NCBI GenBank assembly: GCA_965249175.1
Contig: OZ252227.1
Span: 4,960,001-5,024,000, forward strand
DNA: 64,000 bases
Direction: 5' to 3'
Source: CAZYFH01 sp965249175
GTDB lineage: Bacteria; Acidobacteriota; Vicinamibacteria; Vicinamibacterales; UBA8438
The position numbers were made by a program, and so were the translations under genes. Within the stretch, counting starts at the first letter, position 1; every line of letters starts with the position of its first letter. Of this stretch, positions 16,293 to 24,635 are shown in pieces. The notes under the pieces are model-generated. The model was given only the letters and a program-made list of their open reading frames with translations, made no database searches and had not been told where the DNA came from.

Positions 16293-16306
16293 CGGACGAA
16301 TTGATT

Positions 16307-16336
16307 ATCTTAGCATGGGGCATGCCAACCTACAAA
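16307..16336 (-). promoter_or_regulatory. Predicted sigma70-type promoter of the tRNA-tuf operon
   Basis: On the minus strand a -35 TTTGTA (16336-16331) and a -10 TAAGAT (16312-16307) are separated by 18 bases. The start point would fall near 16300, just ahead of the mature tRNA-Thr end. This is the only gap between rlmB and the first tRNA. Confidence 0.6.
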
Positions 16337-16358
16337 CCCCGCGTTTTTGGACCCTATT

Positions 16359-17108
16359 TCATGGTCGCTGGGCCTTTGTGTTGGTGGTTCTCGGGGATCC
16401 GGCGGCCCGCTGACGAACCGCCTCGAATAGTGCGATCCCGGCGGCAACCGACACATTGAGGCTGGACACCCGGCCCTGCATCGGGAGCGACGCCAGCCAG
16501 TCACACCGGTCGCGTACCAGCCGCCGCAACCCTCGCCCCTCCGACCCAACAACAAGCGCCAGTGGCACCTTCAGATCGAGGTCATACAGGGACCGGTCCT
16601 CGCTCGCATCGAGGCCCACCGTCCATACACCGGCGGCCGCGATCTCGACGAGCGCGCGGCTGATGTTGACCACGGGGGCCAACCGCACGTGGGTAAGCGC
16701 CCCTGCCGAGGCCTTCACCGCGGCGCCCGTTGCGGTGGCCGCTCGCCGCGTTTGCAGGACGATCCCGGTGGCGCCAGCCGCGTCCGCGGTGCGCGCAATC
16801 GCGCCAAGGTTGCGCGGGTCCTCGATGCCGTCCAGCACGACGAGCAACGGCGCGGTTTCCCCCCGCACGAGATCGGCCACGGTGTGCACGACGGGACGCC
16901 GTATCGTCGCGACCACGCCCTGGTGAACGCCACGACCAGACAATCGGTCGAGTTCTCCCGCCGATACCCGATGCACCGCCACGTCGCAACGCGCGGCCAG
17001 CGAGCACAACTCGGTCGTCCCCCGCGTGCGGCCGGTACCGAGGTGTATCTCGGTCACACACCCCTCGCGCAGGGCCTCGAGGACCGGATTGATCCCGAAG
17101 ATCCTCAC
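16359..17108 (-). CDS. rlmB: 23S rRNA (guanosine-2'-O-)-methyltransferase RlmB
   Basis: A SPOUT-class methyltransferase that 2'-O-methylates G2251 of 23S rRNA in characterised bacteria. The 249 residues comprise an N-terminal substrate-binding domain (GINPVLEAL) and a knotted SAM-binding domain. The three SpoU motifs are present: DGIEDPRNLGAIARTA, LALVVGSEGRGL and LPMQGRVSSLNVSVAAGIALFE. Its start overlaps the ispDF stop by four bases. The exact target among SpoU enzymes is inferred. Confidence 0.92.
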   Translation of the reverse strand: MRIFGINPVLEALREGCVTEIHLGTGRTRGTTELCSLAARCDVAVHRVSAGELDRLSGRGVHQGVVATIRRPVVHTVADLVRGETAPLLVVLDGIEDPRNLGAIARTADAAGATGIVLQTRRAATATGAAVKASAGALTHVRLAPVVNISRALVEIAAAGVWTVGLDASEDRSLYDLDLKVPLALVVGSEGRGLRRLVRDRCDWLASLPMQGRVSSLNVSVAAGIALFEAVRQRAAGSPRTTNTKAQRP

Positions 17109-18289
17109 GGATCGGTCTCGACCTCGACAAGGAGGGCGACCGCGTGCACGGCAATCGCCGCGCCTTGACCGATCGCGTCGAGCCCCTCGGCCGTCTTCGA
17201 CTTGACGCTGACGCGACCCGACGGGACTCCAAGCACGGCCGCCAGACGCTCCTGCATCGCGGGCGCGTGCGGCGTCAGCTTCGGCTGCTCCGCGATGACG
17301 ACGACGTCGACGTTGCCGACGGCGAGGCCACCCTCGCCAACGAGCGCAACTGCACGCTGGAGCAGATCGAGGCTCGAAGCGCCCTCCCAGCGAGCATCGG
17401 TGTTCGGAAACTGCTGGCCGATGTCGCGTTCACCCGCGGCGCCGAGGATGGCATCGGTGATCGCATGGCAGACGGCATCCGCATCGGAATGCCCCGCGAG
17501 ACCGCGGTCGTGGGCAATCGTCACGCCGCCCAGCACCAGCGCTCGCCCCTCGACCAGGCGGTGTGAATCGTAGCCGAAGCCGATCCGCGGAGAACTGGGT
17601 GTCGAGACCCGTCCGGTCGCCCGCACCTCCGCGGCCGCGAACTCGGCCGGTGTGGTCACCTTGACGTTACCGGGGTCGCCGTCGATCAGCCGCACCGGGT
17701 GACCGGCGCGCTCGACGAGCATGGCCTCGTCGGTGGCGTCGACGTCGCCCGCCGCGTGCGCGACCGCATCGGCCAGCACGTCGAACCGGAACGCCTGCGG
17801 GGTCTGCGCAAGGTAGACCCGGGACCGCGGGAGTGTGCGACGGACGAAGGTTCCCCCGGGCTCCGCGTGCCCTTCCTTGACCGTGTCGGTCACCTGGAGC
17901 GCCGGGACCGCAGCGCCCGCCGCGGCGGCTGCATCGATCGTCCGCGCGATGAGCTCCACCGTACAGAACGGGCGGGCAGCGTCGTGCACGACGACGATGT
18001 CAGTGCCCGCCGACACGCGCTGGAGACCCGCGGCCACGGAGTCCTGCCGCCGCGCCCCACCGGCGACGACCTCGAGCGGCGTCACCGTGGACAGACGCGG
18101 GGCGGGCGGGGTATTCGCAAGATCGGGTGGCAGGGCGACGACGATCTCTCCTACCCGGGCGCTCTCGTCGAAAGGGCGCACCGCAGCGTGGAGCATCGTT
18201 CGCGCCCCGAGCCGAAGGAACTGCTTCGGCACGGCGCCGCCCATCCGCACGCCCCGACCACCGGCGGCGATGATCGCCGCTACCCGCAC
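17105..18289 (-). CDS. ispDF: Bifunctional IspD/IspF, MEP-pathway isoprenoid synthesis
   Basis: One 394-residue chain combines two non-consecutive steps of the methylerythritol phosphate pathway. Residues 1 to about 225 are the cytidylyltransferase IspD (IIAAGGRGVRMG near the N-terminus, VHDAARPF in the middle). Residues from about 233 are the 2,4-cyclodiphosphate synthase IspF (RIGFGYDSHRL, the metal-binding GHSDADAVCHAI, and SVKSKTAEGLDAIG). Fused IspDF is known in several phyla. It overlaps plsC by ten bases and rlmB by four. ispE, the step between the two, lies at 27232-28173. Confidence 0.95.
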   Translation of the reverse strand: MRVAAIIAAGGRGVRMGGAVPKQFLRLGARTMLHAAVRPFDESARVGEIVVALPPDLANTPPAPRLSTVTPLEVVAGGARRQDSVAAGLQRVSAGTDIVVVHDAARPFCTVELIARTIDAAAAAGAAVPALQVTDTVKEGHAEPGGTFVRRTLPRSRVYLAQTPQAFRFDVLADAVAHAAGDVDATDEAMLVERAGHPVRLIDGDPGNVKVTTPAEFAAAEVRATGRVSTPSSPRIGFGYDSHRLVEGRALVLGGVTIAHDRGLAGHSDADAVCHAITDAILGAAGERDIGQQFPNTDARWEGASSLDLLQRAVALVGEGGLAVGNVDVVVIAEQPKLTPHAPAMQERLAAVLGVPSGRVSVKSKTAEGLDAIGQGAAIAVHAVALLVEVETDP

Positions 18290-19032
18290 GGACCCACCTG
18301 TATCCGCCGCTCCGCGTCCGCGACCGTTTCCGAGATCACGGCGTGGGTCCGATCTGCGAGCGCGCGCGCGTCACCACGCGCGAGGCCCGCGGTAACCAGG
18401 GGCGCGCGCACCACGAGCGCGACGTCGCCTGGGCACGTCATCAAGCGTCCCTTCGGCATGACGTGCCGGCTCCCGATGACGGCAACGGGAACGACCGGCA
18501 GACCGGCTTCGATGGCCAAGAGGAACAGCCCGCGCTTGAATCGCTGGACACGATCATCACCGCTGCGGGTCCCCTCGGGAAACACGAGGAGGGACGCGCT
18601 GCGCCGCATCAGAACGGCCACGCGCTTCAACGTGGCGGAGCCGGCATGCGACCGGTCCACCAACAGATGTCCCGAGTATCGCAGGTGCCACCCCAGCACG
18701 GGGAATCGCGCGAGGGACGCCTTGGCGATGATTCGGAGCTGGAAGGGCAGCGTCGCGAACAGGATCGGGATGTCGTAGATGCTCTGGTGGTTGGAGACGA
18801 ACACATACGACTGGTCGCTCACGACGCCGTCGTCGAGGGTGGCATGCACACGCACACCGGTCGTCGCGAGGATCAACCAGGACCAGACACGCGCGCACCA
18901 GTGTGCGACATGGCCCCGCCGATCGACGAGGACGGACGCCAACGAGAGCGCACCCAGTGCGATCGTGTACACGGAGATCATCGGAATAAGCCAGAACACC
19001 GTTCGCCACCAATGGAAGGGAGGTATCGCCAC
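18280..19032 (-). CDS. plsC: 1-acyl-sn-glycerol-3-phosphate acyltransferase
   Basis: This inner-membrane enzyme makes phosphatidic acid. The 250-residue protein has a hydrophobic N-terminus (FWLIPMISVYTIALGALSLA), the catalytic HX4D box in NHQSIYDIPIL near residue 80, and the FPEGTRS substrate-binding motif. It starts on GTG at 19032, two bases after the radA stop, and overlaps ispDF. A related acyltransferase for another lysolipid cannot be excluded. Confidence 0.88.
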   Translation of the reverse strand: MAIPPFHWWRTVFWLIPMISVYTIALGALSLASVLVDRRGHVAHWCARVWSWLILATTGVRVHATLDDGVVSDQSYVFVSNHQSIYDIPILFATLPFQLRIIAKASLARFPVLGWHLRYSGHLLVDRSHAGSATLKRVAVLMRRSASLLVFPEGTRSGDDRVQRFKRGLFLLAIEAGLPVVPVAVIGSRHVMPKGRLMTCPGDVALVVRAPLVTAGLARGDARALADRTHAVISETVADAERRIQVGPCG

Positions 19033-19034
19033 GA

Positions 19035-20444
19035 CTACCCGATCAGCGCCTCCAGCGCCGCCTCCACGGTGTCAACGCCCACGAGTTCGCACGCCACGTC
19101 CTGGTCGAGTCCGGCGCGGTCACCGGCTGGGAGCACGCAGCGGGTAAACCCGAGCTGCACGGCCTCCTTGACGCGTAGCCCGGCCCGACTCGCGCCACGC
19201 ACCTCACCTCCCAGACCGACTTCACCGAACACCGCCGTCCCGGCCGGAATCCCCCGGTTTCGCAGGCTGGAGGCGACGGCGGCGACCACGCCGAGATCGG
19301 CGGCCGGCTCGTTGACCACCAGCCCACCGGCGATGTTGACGAACACGTCCTCGCCCGCAAGGCTGAGCCCCGCTCGCTTCTCCAGGACTGCAAGCAGTAG
19401 CGACAATCGATTGTGGTCGAGGCCGCTCGCCGTCCGGCGGGCGGTGCCGTATGCGCCCGTGCTGACGAGCGCCTGCACCTCGACAAGAATGGGCCGCGAA
19501 CCCTCGACCGAACACACCACCGCTGAACCGGGAACGCTCGCGGCGCGCTCTGCAAGGAACAACCGAGAGGGGTTGGGGACAGGCGTCAATCCGGCACCGG
19601 TCATCTCGAAGACCCCGAGCTCGCTCACCGCGCCGAATCGGTTCTTGACCGCCCGCACGATGCGGTGCGCGTGGTGGCGATCCCCTTCGAAGTAGAGCAC
19701 CGTGTCCACGACGTGCTCGAGCACCTTCGGCCCGGCGAGGCTCCCATCCTTGGTGACGTGCCCCACCAGGAACGTGGGCAGGTCGCGTCGTTTCGCGGTG
19801 AACAGCAGATGCGTGGCGGCTTCGCGCACTTGCCCGATGCTGCCGGGCGCGGATTGGAGCGAAAGCGAGTACATCGTCTGAATCGAATCGACGATGACGA
19901 GCGCGGGGTGGAGTCGATCCACTTCCTCGAGGATGCGTTCGAGGCAGGTCTCGGCTAGCAGATAGAGCGGGGGTTGTCCGATACGCAAGCGCTGGCCCCG
20001 GTCCTTGATCTGGGGCTCCGACTCCTCGCCCGATGCGTACAGCACCGGCCCGACAGACGTGGCAACGTGCGCGGCGACCTGCAAGAGTAGGGTCGACTTG
20101 CCGATACCTGGCTCGCCGCCCAACAGCACAACCGACCCCGGCACGATGCCGCCGCCCAGCACACGATCGAACTCGTCGAACCCACTATGGATGCGCTCGC
20201 ACGCCACCATGTCGACGTCGGCATACGCGCGCGCGGTCGACCGGCCCTGAGCTTGCCCCAGCCCGTAGCGCGTAACATCGGCCTCCGCCGAGACCGGGCG
20301 GGCCTGCTCCTCGACCATCGTGTTCCACGCGCCGCAGTCGGAACAGCGCCCGAGCCACTTGCTCGCCTGCGCACCGCAGGTCTGGCAGACGAAGATCGTG
20401 TGCGCGCTAGTCGATGTGGAGCCGCTCGGTTTGGATTTGGCCAT
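19035..20444 (-). CDS. radA: DNA repair protein RadA
   Basis: A RecA-like branch-migration ATPase. The 469 residues contain an N-terminal zinc finger (CQTCGAQ...CSDCGAW), a Walker A GGEPGIGKSTLLL near residue 110, the RadA-specific KNRFG motif and a C-terminal Lon-like domain (VFVNIAGGLVVNEPAADL). Length and domain order match the family. It lies 21 nt after alr. Confidence 0.96.
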   Translation of the reverse strand: MAKSKPSGSTSTSAHTIFVCQTCGAQASKWLGRCSDCGAWNTMVEEQARPVSAEADVTRYGLGQAQGRSTARAYADVDMVACERIHSGFDEFDRVLGGGIVPGSVVLLGGEPGIGKSTLLLQVAAHVATSVGPVLYASGEESEPQIKDRGQRLRIGQPPLYLLAETCLERILEEVDRLHPALVIVDSIQTMYSLSLQSAPGSIGQVREAATHLLFTAKRRDLPTFLVGHVTKDGSLAGPKVLEHVVDTVLYFEGDRHHAHRIVRAVKNRFGAVSELGVFEMTGAGLTPVPNPSRLFLAERAASVPGSAVVCSVEGSRPILVEVQALVSTGAYGTARRTASGLDHNRLSLLLAVLEKRAGLSLAGEDVFVNIAGGLVVNEPAADLGVVAAVASSLRNRGIPAGTAVFGEVGLGGEVRGASRAGLRVKEAVQLGFTRCVLPAGDRAGLDQDVACELVGVDTVEAALEALIG

Positions 20445-20465
20445 GGCCAGGGCGGTGACAGAACA

Positions 20466-21608
20466 CTAGGCGAGGCCGGCATCATAGACTCGGGCGATCC
20501 GGGCACCGGTCCGACACAGGATCTCGTGGGGCACGGTGCCGATCGCGCTGGCCAGCTCGCAGGCGCCAATCTGGTCGTCACCCTGGTCACCGATCAACAC
20601 GACGGAGTCGCCCGGATCGGCGGCAACGTCGCTCACGTCGATGGTCGCCGAGTCCATCGACACCGCCACGATCGGGGCGCGTCGGCCGCGAACGAGCACG
20701 TAGGCCGTCCCGGCCAGCCGGAGGTCCAGACCGTCGGCATACCCTGCCGGGACGAGCGCCACGCGGGTTGGCCGTGAAGCAGCGTACTGGGCCTCGTATC
20801 CGGCGGTCTCACCGGCGCGCATCCCTTTGACCGCCACGATCCGGCTCCGCAGCGAGAGAACGGGCGTCACGGCGACCGAGGTCTCGAGTGACGGCGGGGT
20901 GACACCGTAGAGCAGCAATCCGGGCCGAACCGCGTCGTACCACGTCCGCGGGTCGCGCAGCAGGGCGGCGCTGTTGGCTGCATGACACCAGGCACCGCGC
21001 AGGCCCAGCTCATGGAGTGTGGCGAGCGCCGCCTCGAAGCGCGCACGCTGCTGACCGAACAACGGATGGGTCGCGCGCTCCGCGGTGGCGAAGTGCGTGT
21101 ATACGGCGTCGATCTCCAACGGGCCGCCGCGCACGAGATCGGGCAGCGTCTCGCCGATATTGTCGTGGCGAAAGCCGAAGCGGTTCATCCCGGTATCGAC
21201 CTTGACGTGCACGCGGAGCCGACAGTCGCGTGCGGTGGCGGCAGCCGCGAGACGGCGCGCGGCGCCGGGTGACGACACCGTCGGCGTGAGGTCGTGGGCG
21301 AAGACCCCATCGAGCTCGCTGACGCTGAGCGCCCCGAAGACGAGCACCGGGGCCCGCACTCCGGCCTCGCGGAGCTGCACGCCTTCCTCGATATCGGCGC
21401 ACGCCAGCATCAAACGCTCGCTGGCGCCGGCCGCCGACTCGAGCGCCCGGGCGACCTCCACAGCGCCATGGCCATACGCGTTCGCCTTGATGACGGCGAT
21501 GACGCGCGGCGGAGCCGCCGCGGTGCCGAGGGCGAGGTGCCGCTGAATGACCCGGTAGTTGGAGACGAGACGGTCGAGGTCGACGAACGCGTGAGTCGGC
21601 CGGATCAC
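20466..21608 (-). CDS. alr: Alanine racemase
   Basis: This PLP enzyme makes D-alanine for peptidoglycan. The cofactor lysine is K41 in VIKANAYGHGA, and the second catalytic tyrosine lies in AGYEAQYAA near residue 270. The DTGMNRFGF and VALVPAGYADGL motifs are present. The product is 380 residues with a GTG start at 21608, just after copy B of the dispersed repeat. Confidence 0.95.
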   Translation of the reverse strand: MIRPTHAFVDLDRLVSNYRVIQRHLALGTAAAPPRVIAVIKANAYGHGAVEVARALESAAGASERLMLACADIEEGVQLREAGVRAPVLVFGALSVSELDGVFAHDLTPTVSSPGAARRLAAAATARDCRLRVHVKVDTGMNRFGFRHDNIGETLPDLVRGGPLEIDAVYTHFATAERATHPLFGQQRARFEAALATLHELGLRGAWCHAANSAALLRDPRTWYDAVRPGLLLYGVTPPSLETSVAVTPVLSLRSRIVAVKGMRAGETAGYEAQYAASRPTRVALVPAGYADGLDLRLAGTAYVLVRGRRAPIVAVSMDSATIDVSDVAADPGDSVVLIGDQGDDQIGACELASAIGTVPHEILCRTGARIARVYDAGLA

Positions 21609-21639
21609 TTGGTGGCCTGAGCAGGTCCCACCCTCTAAC

Positions 21640-21735
21640 GGCCAAGGCGCGCACGGCGCGCCTCGCGACCGCGGCGCGGGGCTCTCGGGGTCCCCGCTGC
21701 AGCGGTCGCGGGGGCTTGGGGCTCTAGCCCCATCT
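21640..21735 (-). repeat. Dispersed intergenic repeat, copy B
   Basis: This fills most of the dnaB-alr spacer and matches the rpoC-rpsL spacer copy at 1676-1759 in inverse orientation. Identical blocks are 21680-21697 (18 bases) and 21640-21654 (15 bases). The GGGGCT/AGCCCC palindrome at its dnaB end could act as a weak terminator, but no T tract follows it on the minus strand. Confidence 0.7.
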
Positions 21736-23080
21736 AACTATAGTCGCGCGTCAGGCTCTGAAAGCGCGTTTGCTGCTTGATGAACGCCAGCTTGACGGTG
21801 CCGGTTGGGCCGTTGCGTTGCTTGCCGATGATGATCTCGGCGAGATTCTCGTTTTCGGGGGTCTCCTCGTACATCTCCTCGCGGAAAATGAACATGACCA
21901 CGTCCGCGTCCTGCTCGAGCGCGCCCGACTCACGCAGGTCGGACAGCTGGGGTCGACGATCCGCGCGCGACTCCGGCGCCCGACTCAGCTGTGAGAGCGC
22001 CACGACCGGGACATTGAGCTCCTTGGCGAGGCCCTTGAGCGCCCGAGAGATCGACGCGATCTCCTGCGTCCGGTTCTCAAAACGCCCCCGGCCCGCCATC
22101 AACTGGATGTAGTCGACGACGAGCAGATCGAGCCCGTGCTCGGCCTTGAGGCGACGCGATTTCGCGCGCATCTCGAGCACGCCGATGCCAGCCGTATCGT
22201 CGATGAAGATCCGCGATTCCGACAGTTGCCCCATGGCGGTCGACAGGTGGCCGTAGTCGGCCTCGCTGAGGAGACCGGTCCGAAACCGGTGGGAGTCGAC
22301 CTGCGCCTCGGTGGTCAGCATGCGCATGAAGAGCTGCTCTTTCGCCATCTCGAGACTGAAGAAGCCCACCGTCTTGTCGGTCTTCGTGCCGATGTGCTGC
22401 GCGACGTTGAGGACGAAGGCCGTCTTGCCCATCGACGGGCGCGCGGCCACGATCACCAAATCGGCCGGCTGGAGACCCGCCGTCAGGTTGTCGATATCGG
22501 CAAAACCCGTTGGCACGCCGGTGACCAGGCTTTTATGGGCCTGCAACTGCTCGATGGTGGTGAAGCTGTCCTGAACGAGGGCGCTCAGCGGGACAAAGCC
22601 GGCATGGACACGGTCCTCGGCGATCGAGAAGATCTCTTGCTCCGCCCGATCCAGCACCGTTTCGGCGTCCTGCTCGGCCTCGTACGCCGTTGTGACGATC
22701 CTATTGGCCGAGTAAATCAGGTTGCGGAGCGTCGCCTTCTCCTTGACGATCCGCGCGTAGTGCTCGACGTTGGTCGAACGTGGCACGCCATCGGCCAAGG
22801 CCGACACATACGCCGGTCCACCGACGTCGTCGAGGTCGCCGGCCCGATTCAACTCGTCCTTGAGGGTGACGAAGTCGATCGCTTGGCCTCGCTCGTTGAG
22901 ACCGACCATCTTGTCGAACACGCGCCGATGGGCGTCCCGAAAAAAGTCCTGGGCGTCGATCAGCTCGGCCGCGACATTGAACGCGTCGTTGTGGATAAGG
23001 ATGGCGCCGAGGACGCACCGCTCCGCCTCCAGGTTGTGCGGAAGCGGCCGCTCGACCGCAGCGACGGCTTGGTTGGCCAT
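21734..23080 (-). CDS. dnaB: Replicative DNA helicase
   Basis: This hexameric helicase unwinds DNA at the replication fork. The 448 residues hold the N-terminal primase-interaction domain (PHNLEAERCVLGAIL) and the RecA-like motor with Walker A ARPSMGKTAFVLN near residue 215 and LLVVDYIQLM. No intein interrupts the Walker A region, a common insertion site. It follows rplI in an rpsF-rpsR-rplI-dnaB order widespread in bacteria. Confidence 0.97.
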   Translation of the reverse strand: MANQAVAAVERPLPHNLEAERCVLGAILIHNDAFNVAAELIDAQDFFRDAHRRVFDKMVGLNERGQAIDFVTLKDELNRAGDLDDVGGPAYVSALADGVPRSTNVEHYARIVKEKATLRNLIYSANRIVTTAYEAEQDAETVLDRAEQEIFSIAEDRVHAGFVPLSALVQDSFTTIEQLQAHKSLVTGVPTGFADIDNLTAGLQPADLVIVAARPSMGKTAFVLNVAQHIGTKTDKTVGFFSLEMAKEQLFMRMLTTEAQVDSHRFRTGLLSEADYGHLSTAMGQLSESRIFIDDTAGIGVLEMRAKSRRLKAEHGLDLLVVDYIQLMAGRGRFENRTQEIASISRALKGLAKELNVPVVALSQLSRAPESRADRRPQLSDLRESGALEQDADVVMFIFREEMYEETPENENLAEIIIGKQRNGPTGTVKLAFIKQQTRFQSLTRDYS

Positions 23081-23147
23081 CTCGTCACCCGTCCCTACGG
23101 TCCACGGAGACCCCGGGGCGGAAGTACGTTTACATCCTGGCCGCGCC

Positions 23148-23621
23148 CTACGACGCAGATGGAGGTGCGGCCGCTGTGGCTTCCCGCACGACCTTGACCG
23201 TGAGCTCCACGGTCACGTCGCGGTGCAACCTGACGGGAACGGCATACTCGCCCAGGGACTTGATCGGCTCGGTCAGCGTGATTTTCCGCTTGTCGAGATC
23301 GACCTTCTGTCCCTCGAGACACTCGGCGATGTCGGCCGACGTAACGGACCCGTACAGCGTGTCCGTCTCCCCGACGCGACGTGCGATGACGCACTCGACC
23401 GCCGCGATGCGGTCTCCGATGCTCTGTGCCGCTCGGCGCTCGTCGTCCTCGCGCGCCTCGGCGACTTCACGCTCGCGTTCGACCTGGCGTCGATTGGCGT
23501 CTGTGACCGGAAGCGCGAGCTTCTGCGGCAGCAGATAGTTGCGTGCATAGCCGTTCGCCACGCTCACGACTTCACCGCGGCGGCCCAGGTTGTCAATCGT
23601 TTCTCTGAGGATGATCTCCAT
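23148..23621 (-). CDS. rplI: 50S ribosomal protein L9
   Basis: The product is 157 residues. The N-terminal domain begins MEIILRETIDNLGRRGEVVSV and contains GYARNYLLPQKLAL. A long connecting helix rich in charged residues leads to the C-terminal domain. It starts 18 nt after rpsR. Confidence 0.96.
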   Translation of the reverse strand: MEIILRETIDNLGRRGEVVSVANGYARNYLLPQKLALPVTDANRRQVEREREVAEAREDDERRAAQSIGDRIAAVECVIARRVGETDTLYGSVTSADIAECLEGQKVDLDKRKITLTEPIKSLGEYAVPVRLHRDVTVELTVKVVREATAAAPPSAS

Positions 23622-23639
23622 CGGCGTCCTGCCCCTACG

Positions 23640-23928
23640 CTATTCAGTGACGTACGGGATGAGCGCGAGTTGCCGCGCGCGGTTGACCGCGCTCGTCAGC
23701 CTGCGCTGGTGTTTGGCGCAAGTACCGGAAATGCGGCGCGGCTGGATCTTGCCGCGCTCACGGAATCGCCATCATCATCACACGCACGTCCTTATAATCG
23801 ATGTGGTCGCTCTTGTCGACGCAGAACCGGCACACTGTGCGCCGATGAAACCCGCCGCAGCGGAACGCACCGCCACTGGACCTGGACCTGGACCTGGACC
23901 CACGACGTCCTCCGCGATCATCACTCAT
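23640..23928 (-). CDS. rpsR: 30S ribosomal protein S18, interrupted by a one-base frame disruption
   Basis: The start ATG at 23928 overlaps the rpsF stop (ATGA). The first frame reads an arginine- and serine-rich N-terminus (RSRSRSS), then [26 protein letters not shown], and hits TGA at 23760-23758. The rest of S18 ([18 protein letters not shown] to [12 protein letters not shown]) continues in the next frame to TAG at 23642-23640. The 289-nt span is one base longer than a multiple of three. Dropping the T at the CCG-T-GAG junction restores a normal 95-residue S18 with the correct nine residues between KD and ERGK. Sequence error, true mutation or +1 recoding are all possible; S18 is normally essential. 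Confidence 0.9.
23877..23900. repeat. Hexamer microsatellite (TGGACC x4) within rpsR
   Basis: Four perfect head-to-tail copies of TGGACC encode an RSRSRS run near the S18 N-terminus. In-frame hexamer loss or gain would lengthen or shorten the basic tail without changing frame. Confidence 0.85.
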
Positions 23929-24635
23929 GACTTCACCACCGCCGGCGGTACGGCTGCCGCATCACCCGTCGCTGTCCCCGGTTCCCCATCGCCCGAAGAG
24001 GCCGCGGGTTGCGCATCGACTGCCAGTTGGGCATCCGCTGCCGGTTGGGCATCCGCTGCCGGTTGAGCCTCCGCGGCGGGTTTGGCATCCCCGGCCGGAT
24101 GAACCTCAGCAACCGGTTGGGCATCCGCGGGCGGTGGGGCATCCGCGGGCGCTGGCGCCGCGGGCGGTGGGGCATCCGCGGGCGCTGGCGCCGCGGGCGG
24201 TGGGGCATCCGCGGGCGCTGGCGCCGCGGGCGGTGGGGCATCCGCGGGCGCTGGCGCCGCGGGCGCGATCCCCTTGGCGGCACGGCGGCGCTGAACCTTC
24301 GCTTGACGGCGATCCCGCGCTCGCTGGGCCTTGCGTAGATCCTCGTCGACCCTCACCAGCAGATGACGCAACACGTGATCGTGCACACGCAGACGGCGGT
24401 CAATCTCGCGGACCATCTCGCCCGGCCCGTTGATCAGCTCGAGCACATACGTCCCCTCGCGATGCCGGTTGATCTCGTACGCGAGTCGGCGACGACCCCA
24501 ATTATCGGTTCGTTCGATCTGACCGCCCATTTTCTCGGCGATCTCCGTGATCTGCACGTGCATCGCGGAGACGCCTTCCTCATCCGTCTCCGGGCTGACG
24601 ATGTAAACAAGTTCGTATTGCCGTGATTCACTCAT
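23925..24635 (-). CDS. rpsF: 30S ribosomal protein S6 with a long repetitive C-terminal tail
   Basis: S6 pairs with S18 on the 30S platform. The start at ATG 24635 is chosen because AAAGGAG lies a few bases before it; an in-frame GTG at 24662 would place that site inside the gene. Residues 1 to about 100 are a normal S6 domain (YELVYIVSPETDEEG, NWGRRRLAYEINRHREGTYVL). The remaining roughly 130 residues are an alanine-, proline- and aspartate-rich tail made of APAPADAPPPA repeats and degenerate AQPAAD repeats. The total of 236 residues is about twice the usual 95-140. It overlaps pth by eight bases. Confidence 0.95.
   Translation of the reverse strand: MSESRQYELVYIVSPETDEEGVSAMHVQITEIAEKMGGQIERTDNWGRRRLAYEINRHREGTYVLELINGPGEMVREIDRRLRVHDHVLRHLLVRVDEDLRKAQRARDRRQAKVQRRRAAKGIAPAAPAPADAPPPAAPAPADAPPPAAPAPADAPPPAAPAPADAPPPADAQPVAEVHPAGDAKPAAEAQPAADAQPAADAQLAVDAQPAASSGDGEPGTATGDAAAVPPAVVKS
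24136..24262. repeat. 33-bp tandem repeat in rpsF
   Basis: Near-perfect units start at 24136, 24169, 24202 and 24235, the last one partial. Each encodes eleven residues of the S6 tail. A second, shorter 18-bp repeat with GTTGGGCATCCGCTGCCG units lies near 24024-24062. Confidence 0.9.

Noticed and set aside
21709..21735. A dnaB terminator at the GGGGCT/AGCCCC palindrome
   Set aside because: The loop is only two to four bases and no T run follows on the minus strand; it is better explained as the end of the dispersed repeat.
22400..22460. An intein in dnaB at the Walker A site
   Set aside because: The frame continues normally through ARPSMGKTAFVLN, and total length is the usual 448 residues.
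24136..24262. Tandem units considered as a CRISPR array
   Set aside because: Units are contiguous with no unique spacers, are in frame with S6 and encode a repetitive protein tail.
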